Assembly (NCBI GenBank): GCA_947652605.1
Contig: OX393580.1
Coordinates: forward strand, 18,682,159-18,746,158
Direction of reading: 5' to 3'
From: Elmis aenea
Taxonomy: Eukaryota > Arthropoda > Insecta > Coleoptera > Elmidae
Length of the DNA: 64,000 nucleotides
Numbering within the stretch: the stretch's first letter is position 1; each line of letters opens with the position of its first letter. A program made the translations under genes and the position numbers. A model generated the notes under the pieces. That model did not search any database. It saw nothing but the letters and a program-made list of their open reading frames with translations, and had not been told where the DNA came from. This document shows positions 10,800-21,046 of this stretch, one piece after another.

Positions 10800-12646
10800 A
10801 TTTTTAAAAATGTAAATTTAAAAAAATCTTATTTTTTCGACCAAGCTGTACACTTTTCCACGTAAAATCTTATTAAACTGCTTAATTGCTACACCTCAAC
10901 ATATACAATATTTATCAACTTGGTACGAATGGTACCTACGTGTTAAATAACTTAAGACTTAAGATAGTACTTTGCTGTGCCAAGCTGTGGAGTCAGATTC
11001 AACATTCAACTAACGATGGACGTCCTTCGCGTAGAACAATTATACCTGACCTAGCCCACTTAAATATTGTTGCTAGGCACGGTACAGCTTGCCCGAGAAG
11101 CTTGGCGTGACTTAACGTACAATAATGCTTACTTTTCACATTTTTTTTTGTTGGTGTTAACACGCTGACTAAAATAAATGGTCAAACGTGTTTAAAATTA
11201 AACATTTACGCGATGAAACACGATACAAGCTACGACATATGTACATGGCAAATTTAATTTTGTGCCTCGCGTAATAAATTCGCCATAAAACTGCTAAATT
11301 GCCGTTCAAAAACTTATCGATATTTATGGCCACGTCTTCCGTCAGGTCTTTTCAAAGATGCAACGAGATTCATGGCTGTCTTGTTCGTGTAAGATGTCGA
11401 ACTCAGTAACTACAGTTAGTTTACTGTTCATCGCCCCACGTTGCTATCACAAAACTTGTCACTCGGTGTAATAAATATCACAAACGTTGGTTGTGTTAGT
11501 AATGCTTGTTTATCAGATATGGTCACAGACGTGTTATAAAATAAATTTGATAGTGCACGGATCACGGAGCGATGTCGCTCGTGATACAAAATGTATCTCC
11601 CTTTACGTTTCTCTTGAGAAAATCTACGAACGTTGTGTAAAGAAAGCCCGGACCTAAATGAGAACGGCGTGGATATTTTACGTTATATCGCTAAAACACA
11701 ATTTTCACAGAATCTTAGAGGAGAGACGCTTTGGATTCGTGAAATTACAAAGTAATTGTTGGTGACGTACGTAAAATTACTTAAATTCAAAATTTCTATT
11801 AACGTCATGCACCCTATTTACAGTGACCACATTTTCTTAGAGCAAATAAAGGACAAATAAAGCCACCGGGCGGAAACCTATACCAAACCGCGTTAAATGA
11901 ATAAAAAAAAAATACAAAATTTACCTTTTCTAAGTGGTCTTTGAAAAGATGAACGAAAAAATTTAATTTAAAAGCATTTTTCACGTCAGTAACAAAAATA
12001 AAATATCTCTTTTTATAAGCAACACTAATGGTAATAAATACTCTATTTAAATGATAAACAGTTAATAATAATTAATTTTTTAAATTTAATTTCGATGATG
12101 TTTTTGAAGGAATGTATTTTTTAAGGTCATTTTCATGTTTTATTTAATCATAAAATTCTACTCAGTTCATATTATAATTACATTGGTTTAAATAAATGCA
12201 AGCTTCCAGTGTTAGAATGTTTATTTTTTCTCCAAAAGTGATTAATGATGGAAAAGACCCTCTCAGTATAAGCATTTGAACACCATGAAGAATAGTCAAC
12301 AATAATTGTATTGTTTTATAATTGTAGTGTTTCAACTTTCAAAAACAAAGCTTTACTGATTTTACGTGCACCAGTTCAATATGATTTATTTTTGTATTAA
12401 TTAATGCACATATATTTATTTGTAATATATATATATATATATATTTTTAATGTTTTGGCTGTTAATTGATTTTTCTTAATGCACACATTTATAGTACCTA
12501 TAATGTTACATTTATTATTACGTATACTATATTATTGTATATCGCCTTATGATTGGGGTTTACCCCTGTTGGGTGTAATTTAATAAATAAATAAATAAAT
12601 AAGCGATAAATTTTTCAAAGGTAAAACATTTTTAAAGAAATGTTAT
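10800..12646 (-). other. Intron sequence without a recognisable gene
   Basis: No gene is apparent. Minor structures are a short hairpin at 11563-11587 (ATCACGGAGCGA facing TCGCTCGTGAT), an AT dinucleotide run near 12427-12446, and an (AATA)n run at 12582-12602. That run follows GGGTTTACCCCTGTTGGGTG, a pattern like the 3' tail of a LINE or SINE, but no body was recognised. Confidence 0.5.
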
Positions 12647-12654
12647 ATTATGGC

Positions 12655-13059
12655 CATGGGTTTGGAGCAGTCAAATTTTTTAATTGCTTCGCTCCGGCTC
12701 TAGCTCCGCTCCATGCTCCAAATATTGTTAACATTTTTAAAAAAAGTTTTTTGATTGGAAAAATTGTTTTTAAAAACAAAGTTTTAATTTTGTCGGATAT
12801 GTAGAAGTTGGTCAAAAATAACAATATATGACCCTAACACACAAGGGAAGTTAAATAAATGTTTGAAAAAACACATTATTGATCTTTAAACGTTGAGGAA
12901 AAAAAAAGAAAAAGTTAGTTTTTTAAAAATTGTACACAATAAACTGGTGCAGTGGAGCAATCAAAATTATTTGCTCCGGACTTCGCTCCTGCTCCGGGCA
13001 AAAACCCATTGCTCCACTGCTCCGTGCACCACTGCTCCGTGCCCCGCTCCAAACCCCTG
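12655..13059. mobile_element. 405-bp hAT-type element rich in GCTCC motifs
   Basis: The ends CATGGGTTTGGAGC and (inverted) CAGGGGTTTGGAGC are flanked by identical 8-bp duplications ATTATGGC (12647-12654 and 13060-13067). Many copies of GCTCC/GGAGC cluster in both subterminal regions, as expected for transposase-binding sites in hAT elements. There is no transposase. Confidence 0.9.
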
Positions 13060-13329
13060 ATTATGGCAACCCATTATGTTTGTTGAACTTTGCGTATAAT
13101 TTTTTTTTACAAAGTTTTTGATACAACAAATTCATCAAAAAATTACCGTTTTTTATTTGTAATTTTATTTAACTGGAAACAAAAATTAACTGTTTCCTTT
13201 TTTGAACCAAACGGAATTTTATTAAAAAGATCTGGTAATTTCAACCATTTCTTAAAATGCACTATCCCACTGATTTAAATAGGAAATCAATACAAGTTTG
13301 ATAAATTGATTGCACAGGTTCTTTAAACG

Positions 13330-14412
13330 ATTTTTATTTGTGATATTGATGTTTTTCCAACTGTAATTCAATTTTTTTACATTTAGAGTCAAATGTTTGC
13401 GTTTTACGTTCAGACAATTGATGATTATTTTTTTTTAAAGAAACGAAGGTTTCGCACATTAAATATTCTAAGATACAATTTTGAGACTGTCTATGAAAAG
13501 ATGAAGCTTGACAATGGGAAAAACCATACTTCAGCAAAAGAATTATTAAAAAAGCTTTTGAGAATTGTAGGTAATTTCTTTTATACTATAAAAAATATAA
13601 TTTAAGAGGCGTACATAGTTTTAAAATCCTTTTTAAAGCCGGTAATAGTGAACCACCTAGCTTTACTGTACCCTAGTAGTTTTTGATACTGACCATCTAT
13701 ATCATCACAAATTTCCTTAAAAACTGCAACTCGTGTGGAATAAATAGTAGGTTTGTTCCAACAGGCTTGCTGACTGTGCGGCGCACTATCAGGAGCGTGC
13801 GCAATATCAATATCGCGTTCCAACACAGTATCTGATAGTTAACCGGGCGGTTTAGTCGGCTGTTCGATCATTACAAAATTAATACATGAACTAGTCAGTA
13901 TACAGTCAAAACAGTTCTTGGATGAGAACATGTACAAGCATTTGGATTTTTAAACGCATGCGCTGTTCATAACTAGTGAGCTCAGGTAGCTATGCATCGC
14001 TCTCCCAACCCCACTTAGTGATAGATTCTTAAGGTGTTTACCCTAGCGATGCGTACCTTTCTATGAACCCAATAGACGCAAATGTAATTTGCAGTTAGGC
14101 CAGTCGTAAAAGAACAACGGCCAATACTGGGCAATACATTTATTAGTACATAGTTCACGCATGCGAATAAAACAGTTCATGCATTCATCCAAGGATCGGT
14201 CTTAAACTGCTTGTTGAAACAAACCTAGTTATGAATACATTTTTACTGTTATAATTTCGATACCAACTAGCCGGTACAATAAGCATCAAATAATTTAATG
14301 TCGCACTTTTTAAAATTAAGGACAAAATTGTGTTTTCAAAAAATAAATAAATCTTAAGGACATCGTTTTGAAATCAAGGACCGTCCTTTATAAAGAACTT
14401 TTGGTCACCGTA
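13330..14412 (-). pseudogene. hAT-type transposase relic split by a TIR element
   Basis: On the minus strand, 14300-14226 reads IEIITVKMYS. After the insertion at 13750-14225, the frame resumes with STRVAVFKEICDDIDGQYQK and LLGYSKARWF, then, out of frame, FFNNSFAEVWFFPLSSFIFS near 13530. These match the dispersed hAT-like transposases that have RVxxLKEFC and LLGYSKTRW patterns. Stops and frame slips are frequent. The right edge, at 14412, reads TACGGTGACC on the minus strand, the same terminus as the element at 28510-28886. The left end was not found. Confidence 0.6.
13750..14225. mobile_element. 476-bp TIR element with GGTTTGTTCCAACA ends
   Basis: The ends read GGTTTGTTCCAACAGGC and (inverted) GGTTTGTTTCAACAAGC, both flanked by TA. 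It interrupts the hAT transposase relic between two recognisable coding blocks. A homologous copy in opposite orientation lies at 58635-60470. The superfamily is unknown; TA flanks allow a Tc1/mariner-type origin. It has no coding capacity. Confidence 0.75.
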
Positions 14413-15607
14413 ACCCTATATTAACAAATTTGGCCATCAGAAGTAAGTGATTTCACACATGCAGGATTGTGTTGCGACTGTTCTACTCTCGTGTAGTGGA
14501 GAGACAAGCACATAGGTCGCTGTTGTTGGTTCACAGAATTGCACTATGTGCTTTGAAAATCAGTTGTTCAGCAACACACAACAACAGAGTCTGTGCATGT
14601 TCCTATTTGTAGTGTTTGGCTCAACAATAACATTGACTAGAGTGTTGATTTGATCGTAAATGTTTTTTCAATTAAAAAAAAAAGACGTAGAAGTACCTAA
14701 CTTGGTTAAGTAACTGTTTAAAGACGCGTCTCTTAGCAGTACCATCCGTTTGCAACGTGGGGTTTTTATAGAATTGCGTTCGCAGAACATTTTTAGCTAG
14801 ACCATTAAACCAGAAATAAAATTAACAGAGTACATAAAAAGAACGAGCTGTTTATAATAAAACACGTAGATATTTGAAAACAATTTTGTTTAAGTGGCTA
14901 TACTCACGAATTTATGACCACTTCTCACAAAAGTATCTTTCGGAATGATTCAAATTTTTTATTGCTTCGCTTTTTTACTATCGATAATCTTGCATTTTAT
15001 CAGTCTGCCGGTTGGTTGGTCGTTTACGATCTTTTTTTTAACGCCATGAACTTAGCACGTAATGATATACCTCATCGGTCGAAGCACCGAAATAGAAATG
15101 ATTAAATAGGAGCCAAAAAACTATTTAAAAAAATTACTTAACGAGAATATTTTACGATCAAACTTACATTTTTCTAAAATTGTTACCATGGTTGGTTTTG
15201 GCCTTTTCAAAAGCCGTATCTATTCCGAATAACCGATAACTGAAATGATTTATAACACAACTTCAAGATATTTAAGGGATTGCATTTCAGTCAATTTAAA
15301 AATACATTTAAGTACTAACGAATTTTTAATTGGATAAAGCATGTGGATATTTTAAAATATAAACTGTAAATTGTCTACAAATGGAAGTTTACACAATTTA
15401 CTGACAATTATTTGTTTTCTCCATTTTTTTCCAAAAATAAGCTTACAACAATTTCATAGTGAACAGTCCAAATCATAAGGGATACAGTAAAACAAATAAA
15501 TAAATGCAAACACTGGTTTTTCTAAAGTCCATTATAAAATTCGAATGTTTTACGGGGTATCTCGGTTACCGTTATCGTTAGCGAAAATCTGATATCACAT
15601 CGGTCTC
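14413..15607 (-). other. Intron sequence, nothing recognised
   Basis: AT-rich sequence without a credible open frame, splice-flanked exon or repeat boundary. The 63-codon plus-strand frame at 14914-15105 has no recognisable similarity. Confidence 0.5.
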
Positions 15608-16597
15608 TTGGGCTATTTATTTGAGAAACGAACGCCTGTGTTATCAGATTATTTTTATCACTTTTCATTTTGGTACTATAGACGAAAAATGAAATTTCAT
15701 CATTTTTAAAAATTGACTATAACTTCGCTATTTATTAAAATAGAACAAAATGTTATGCACGTTTTTTATACAGATTTTTATGCTTAATTTAAAAACAAAA
15801 TTAAAATATTTTTAGCGACCTTGATTTTGGAGATATGACTAAACTTATATTTTTTAAATGGAAACCCTAGTTGGCCATGACTATATGAAAGAGAATTGAT
15901 TAAATTTTTAAAAAATATATAGTTTTATATATTTGCTGCAAAAAATAAGCGAGATATGGCTAATTTTCAAAAAAAATATCCCTATTAAAGTTTGCCATGG
16001 TTTTGTAAACAAGTTATGTTTGCAGTTATTAAACAACTAAACGTAATTTTCAAGTAAATTCTGCAGCAGCCACTACGTTTTTATCACTTACAACATAAAC
16101 TTATAAAATATTTAATAAACGTTTCAACGTGTTCAAATTTAGCCATAGAACAATACCACAGTTATAAAATACAAAAGAATACACGAATTTGCTTAAAAGT
16201 CGAAAAAGTTACCTGGATATGACGTTTAGTTGTTTAATAATTGGAAACATAACTTGTTTAGGAAATCATGGCAAACTTTGTTAAAAAAAAATTCACAAAA
16301 TTAGCCATATTTCGGTTATTTTTTGCAACACATAAATAAAACTACATATTTTTGAAAAGATAAAAACGCTCTTCCATATACAGTTATGGCCAATTAGGGT
16401 TTTAAGTTTGTTTTTAAATTAAGCATTGAAATGTTAATAAAAACCAATACAACGTTTTGTTCTATTTTAATAAATAAAAAAATTAAAGTAAATGCTCAAA
16501 AATGATGAAATTTTATTTTTCGTCTATAGTGCATAAATAGAAAGCGATATAAAAAATTTGATAACACAGGTGTTCCTACCTCAAAAAAAAAGCCCAA
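15608..16597. repeat. ~990-bp palindromic repeat (arms ~430 bp)
   Basis: The arms at about 15608-16060 and 16205-16597 are diverged inverted copies. Matching ends include TTGGGCTATTTATTTGAG facing CTCAAAAAAAAAGCCCAA, and CCTGTGTTATC facing GATAACACAGG. Unlike the other palindromes it lacks CAGGGT ends, and I could not identify a target duplication. Part of another copy opens the window. Confidence 0.75.
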
Positions 16598-16630
16598 CAT
16601 TATCAATACTTCGTCATTACTAAAACTTCT

Positions 16631-16715
16631 CTGAAGTTGCTGACACAATTAAGCGAAACATGTAGGTTTTATGAAAAATTAGAATCCATAAAAACCTGTT
16701 TAAATACCAGAAAAA
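16631..16715 (+). repeat. Diverged copy of a Penelope-like tail block
   Basis: The sequence runs CTGAAGTTGCTG, then AAGCGAAACATGTAGG, then AAACCTGTTTAAATACCAGA. The same order of motifs is found in each arm of the palindrome at 24645-26508. There the first part reads CTGAGGA, fitting a hammerhead core, whereas here it is CTGAAGT and no longer fits. This copy stands outside any palindrome. Confidence 0.5.
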
Positions 16716-16719
16716 AGTA

Positions 16720-17813
16720 TTTGGATATAATTAAACCTTATATAAGATTAATGTAGTATTTGACATTTGTATCGAAATTAGCAGAAGCTAAACATATTTT
16801 TAATCTAAAAATAATTGACGTCAATAGTTTCTTGGAAGACTCTAAAACTGTTACCAAGCGAAGATAACTAAAACGTAATAAGTTTTCTAGATCCAAAGAA
16901 AGAAATAAATCAGGATCGGCTGCGCTCGTTACAATATAATAGACCAAAGTTCTTCTTACAACTTTTAAATTTATCGCGACCAAGGTAATACGGCTGCACT
17001 AAATTAAACATCGTCGATTTACCACAAAAAAAGCCGCCATTAAGTAATTTTTGTTTTAATATTTACAGACAGATGATTCTAAAGGACCATGCGTTATTTT
17101 TGAATTATTATGTACGTGGGCACGTTTTCAAAAAACGTTAACATGCAGTTGCATAAACCTAGTTTTAAGGGGCCTAATGTTTTAAAAATGAATCCACATT
17201 CAGATAATCTCCGTCATGATTAAGCTGGTAAAATTGTAAAACCCAGCAGATTAAAAATTAATTCTATGTTACCTGGCGTTGCTGTGAAAGGGTAGGTCGT
17301 TATCCTTTCAGCATTTTATTTGGTTTATTTAGCGCGTTTTAATATTTTATTCGCGTTTTTATTTCATGTTTTAATTGCTGTTCTCAAATGTGCGTTTTCA
17401 TTTCGTCTGTTATCACAGTGTGGTAGAAGCAGCTCTTTATTTCTTATCGTGTAATACGAAGCTTAAAGTTTTTTTATTTTTTATTATTTAATTAAAACAC
17501 TAGGTGTTTGAACACTAAAACTGGGGTCTAGAAGTAAGTTTGTATCTGTTAAATCTTAAATCTAAGTAACTTAAAGATATGGATTTTAAATGGTATTTTT
17601 TTGAAGAAAAAATCGAATTTTTTTTAAACTGAAGCAAACGATTCAAAACTTTTAAAACGAAACTAAAAATATTTATTTGTTTTGTATGGGACTCTAAAAT
17701 GTGACATTTGTGAAGACTCAAAAACGGTTGATTTTATTTAGGTAAAAAACCTAAAATATGATTGATATAAAACTTGGTTTAGCAACGAAATAATACAAAT
17801 ATACAGTGTTCTA
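16720..17813 (-). other. Intron sequence, nothing recognised
   Basis: No gene or bounded repeat was identified. Minus-strand open frames of 81 and 68 codons at 16738-16983 and 17515-17721 have no similarity that I can name and lack exon-like splice contexts. Confidence 0.5.
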
Positions 17814-17815
17814 TA

Positions 17816-18564
17816 CAGGGTGGTCCACATAGAAGGGCTACTATTGTGATCTCGTAAACGGTGAGTGCTATAAAGAAGTTTAAATTAGACAAATTGTTCC
17901 CCTTTCTGAGACCTATTTAGTGATGCTTTAATGTTTTAAAAAAGTTCCATGACACGCTAGATAAAAAAAATTAAAACGAGCATATAAAAAAAATCATTAA
18001 TGATTAGGTTATACGTGATGGTATAAAAATTGTTTTGGGGAAAAGGTTGAGGATTTTTTTACACACTGTAAAATAAAAACATTTGTTTCAATATTGTTTA
18101 AATTCATGGAACTCTATAGTTTCATAGGGACTTTTGATAATTTTATTAGTTTTAAGCCAAAATATTAAAATAATTACATTAAACCTAATATTATTGAAAA
18201 GAGAAAAAAATGCTTTTCCATCAGGTCATAGCCAACTATCGTTTCTATTAAAAATTCAAGTTTGTAAATTATCTACGAATTTAAACAATATTGAAACAGA
18301 TGAATGTTTTAATTTTACAGTGTGTAAAATGATCAACAACTTTTTCCCGAAAAATATTTTTGAGCCATCAACTATAACCGAGTTAATAACGCTTTAAAAA
18401 ATGCTCATTGTGATTTTTGTTAATTATCTAGCGTGCCATGGAACTTCTTTAAAACATTAAAGCATCACTAAGTAGGTCTTTCAAAGGACAACAACTTGTC
18501 TAATTTAAACTTTTTTGTAGCTCTTTTTACGAGATCCTAATATGTATGGACGTGGAGCACCCTG
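17816..18564. mobile_element. 749-bp palindromic Tc1/mariner-type MITE
   Basis: The ends CAGGGTGGTCCAC and (inverted) CAGGGTGCTCCAC are flanked by TA (17814-17815, 18565-18566). Arms of about 250-300 bp share AAGCATCACTAAGTAGGTCT and ATGGAACTTCTTTAAAACAT with their complements. It lies 210 bases downstream, on the minus strand, of the 5' splice site of the BPS/SH2 exon. Confidence 0.85.
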
Positions 18565-18775
18565 TATAGTTTTTGTGCTTATTTCCAGAAAAAGCAAAAA
18601 AAAAAAAAATTAAACTACACTAATTGTCTTAAAGCTTCGTACACACGATATCTGCACACTAAATAACAATTTTTGACTCCTCAGTTGGTCAAACTACGAG
18701 TAAACATTTTCAAGACAAATGACAAATTTTAAAAATATTGAACTTGTTTTTTTAAACGACATATTAAACACTTAC

Positions 18776-19038
18776 CCATCAACTGTGCCGTGTTTGCTAA
18801 CTAATGCTGTTGCTTGATCCCTACTCATCCCACTATGAAACCATGGCTGGGTTATATGGACACCTGATTCTATACCTTGGACATGAGCTAAGTTGACTGG
18901 GGCTCTCGTGGATGGTCGCCATCGGCGCTTCCATGAGTATCCTTCTGCTACAGCTATCGCCTTTGCTTCCTTTGGATCTTCAACTATACGTCCCACGGAC
19001 CCCGTAAAATCCATGGCCACTCGAGATCGCACTGATTC
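18776..19038 (-). CDS. Internal exon, Grb7/10/14-like adaptor (BPS and SH2 start)
   Basis: The exon lies between a strong 3' splice site (TTTTTTTTTTCAG, AG at 19040-19039) and a 5' splice site (GTAAGTG from 18775). It encodes 87 residues in phase 0 at the start and phase 2 at the end. It starts with ESVRSRVAMDFTG and continues GRIVEDPKEAKAIAVAEGYS, matching the BPS segment found only in Grb7/10/14. In vertebrate members this segment inhibits the insulin receptor kinase. QPWFHSGMSRDQATALVSKH then opens the SH2 domain. The split Gly codon joins exactly to the exon at 8252, giving 186 residues in total and so confirming both splice sites. The RA and PH domain exons must lie upstream and were not found here. 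Confidence 0.88.
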
Positions 19039-19888
19039 CTGAAAAAAAAAAATCACATGAAAACTTCCAAATAATTTCATACAGATTTTAGAATTCATAT
19101 CAATAAAATTAATGTACTACAACAGTAACGTAGGATCCATAGACCAAAATCAGTAATGAGATCCTACCTTCTTGTTTTTATTACATTTCTTTACATTTGG
19201 TTAACAAATTGGAGGTAAATTTTTACGCCCAGCGCAAACTGAAGTATTTTTCCAGTGTTAAAACTGAAGTATTTAGCGTGTGACAGCATTAGCATTTTCA
19301 TTAAAATTATTGCAAATGTTTATCAAGTCAACAGCAAAGTATACATTTAAAAAAAAAGACGAGTAAACTTTAATTTCGCGCATACAGCAATATCTGACAC
19401 ATTTATTTCAACTGATCAAATAAACTGATTTGATATGTTATCGAATTTCAAGGTGAAGGTCATTTTAACAAAAGTCAAAATCTGGTTTTATATTTACTCT
19501 AGGTCTCATCCTTAAAAAAATACTCTAAAACTTCGTAGTTTTGTTTATTTTATTGTTTAAAAACATTGAGAAGTAATACAGAAAATTATAGTTTATTTAG
19601 TTATGTACAAAGCTCTGTACAAGCGTTGACAAGAAAGCAAAACAGCCGATACAATTAGTATGTGTGAAAACACAAATAAAAAAAAGCAAATAAGCCAGAA
19701 CCAATATTTATTTGATAAGATCTTTAGCTATGGGAATAATTTTTAAGGCCAACCTGGAGGTGTGGTTGATGATTGCTAAACAAATCTTGACGACTCATCC
19801 AAAAAGTTAAACACAATTCTTTACTGAAAGCGTCAGTGTGCGCAATCTGTTAATTTTCGATTTCAAAATTATATCGCATTAAAAAAAC
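19039..19888 (-). other. Upstream intron sequence, nothing recognised
   Basis: AT-rich DNA between the BPS/SH2 exon and the LTR retrotransposon. No coding segment or repeat boundary is visible. Confidence 0.5.
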
Positions 19889-19893
19889 ACAAT

Positions 19894-20175
19894 TTAGTGC
19901 GTATGTTTAGGCTTTCACTTAAAACACAGGGGTTAAGTCCTAAAGTGAGACGCAAAAGTACACTGTTCAAACGACAATTCAAAATGTCTAAAACACTAAA
20001 AGTAATGCACAAAACGTGAGAAAAATAGCACCCAAAGGTGACAGCGGCAAATCATTTTGGCCGTGATGAAAAAACTTAAAAAACTAAAAAAAAAAACAAA
20101 TCCGTTTTCTTGACAACGCGGCGAAACACACCACTGATACTTTTCGTAGGAAGCTGTAAAGAACATTCCGCTACA
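19894..20175 (-). repeat. 3' LTR of the gypsy-like element
   Basis: On the minus strand it starts TGTAGCGGAATG and is preceded by the purine tract. It differs from the other LTR by scattered substitutions and small indels, so the insertion is not very recent. Confidence 0.88.
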
Positions 20176-20190
20176 GTCTCCCCCTTTGTA
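20176..20190 (-). other. Polypurine tract
   Basis: The minus-strand sequence AAAGGGGGAGAC lies directly upstream of the 3' LTR, the position and composition expected for the plus-strand primer of an LTR retrotransposon. Confidence 0.8.
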
Positions 20191-20660
20191 CCATTAAACC
20201 GCCCCGGTAATGGTACAAGACTCCTAGGGTGGTCGTCCTCTTGGCTTCGGAGAGGGTCCAGGGTCCATGGTGAAAGCATCTTTTCGAGGTCGTCCTCTTC
20301 GACGCACTCGATTTAAGGGAGCTGGAACCTCTTTTGTAGTATTACTGGTTTTGAATGGTGTTAGGTCCGATACATGATAGGTCCCGACAACTGTTTGCTC
20401 ATCCTTAAGCCTAGTCCAGATTGTAAACAAATGTTTCGGAACAGTGTTCATGAACAATGTTCCCGATGTTTCGGAACAGCTCAACTTTGTTTCTAGCTTG
20501 TTTCGGAACTGTTTCACTAATGTTGCGAAACAAAAAAAGCCCTGTTCCTTGTTTCCCGTTTATATGGGAAACATTGGAACATAGAACAAGTCTGTTGTCA
20601 AACACGGTTCAGTCAAACAGAGTTTTGGTTAGCGTGATTCTTGGTTATATATTTATTACA

Positions 20661-20882
20661 ATGTGGAATCAAGAAAAAACTTTACAACTGATGGAAAAAT
20701 TGCATAGCACATCTTGTTTGTGGTATGTCACATGTGGTGAATACAAAAATAGGAATAAAAAGAGGGATGCTTTTGGAAATATTGCGCAATCATGTGATGT
20801 AACAGTTGCTGAAGTTGAAAAGAAAGTGCACATGCTAAAATCCCAATTTCGATACAAAACACAAAAAACTGCAAGGCACTAA
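20661..20882 (+). CDS. MADF-domain protein fragment of the Harbinger element
   Basis: The ATG at 20661 opens a 73-codon frame starting MWNQEKTLQLMEKLHSTSCL, followed by CGEYKNRNKKRDAFGNIAQ. This fits the MADF (Myb/SANT-like) domain, whose conserved Leu-Trp and Y-N-xx-K/R-x-x-A positions are visible. PIF/Harbinger elements typically carry such a DNA-binding partner protein. The usual continuation (a basic KKSGSS segment) follows in another frame after 20882, so the gene is truncated by a frameshift and then a deletion. I chose 20661 over the upstream ATG at 20457 because the earlier codons look like terminal-repeat sequence. Confidence 0.7.
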   Translation: MWNQEKTLQLMEKLHSTSCLWYVTCGEYKNRNKKRDAFGNIAQSCDVTVAEVEKKVHMLKSQFRYKTQKTARH

Positions 20883-20929
20883 GAAAAGTGGTTCTTCACC
20901 ATTCTTTATTCATTGCCATAACTGGTGCC

Positions 20930-21046
20930 TTACATTAGTGCTTTCCGTATCCACCACCTTCTTCTTTTCTTTTCTTTATTCCTTCGGCCGTTAAGTAAAA
21001 TATATAAATTGGCAGCACAAATTCCTGCAATAGTCTCACTGGACAT
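20930..21046 (-). pseudogene. N-terminal exon remnant of a Harbinger transposase
   Basis: The ATG at 21046-21044 opens 38 codons ending in KKRRRWWIRKALM and a stop at 20930-20932. The RRWWxRK pattern near the N-terminus is characteristic of PIF/Harbinger DDE transposases. Nothing of the catalytic core remains; a deletion between this fragment and the MADF gene removed it. Confidence 0.6.

Larger units (their letters stand above)
9877..10800. repeat. Degenerate tandem array, unit about 130-160 bp
   Basis: A motif of the form CGACTACCAGTTTATTAAGA followed by an A-rich run recurs at about 10059, 10484, 10642 and 10770. After subtracting the MITE inserted at 10120-10381, the spacing is about 161, 159 and 127 bases. 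Each unit also has a TTGGCT-like block and a GTAAATATGTTAAAC block. Two insertions, a hairpin at 9966-10046 and the MITE, interrupt the first unit. Confidence 0.65.
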
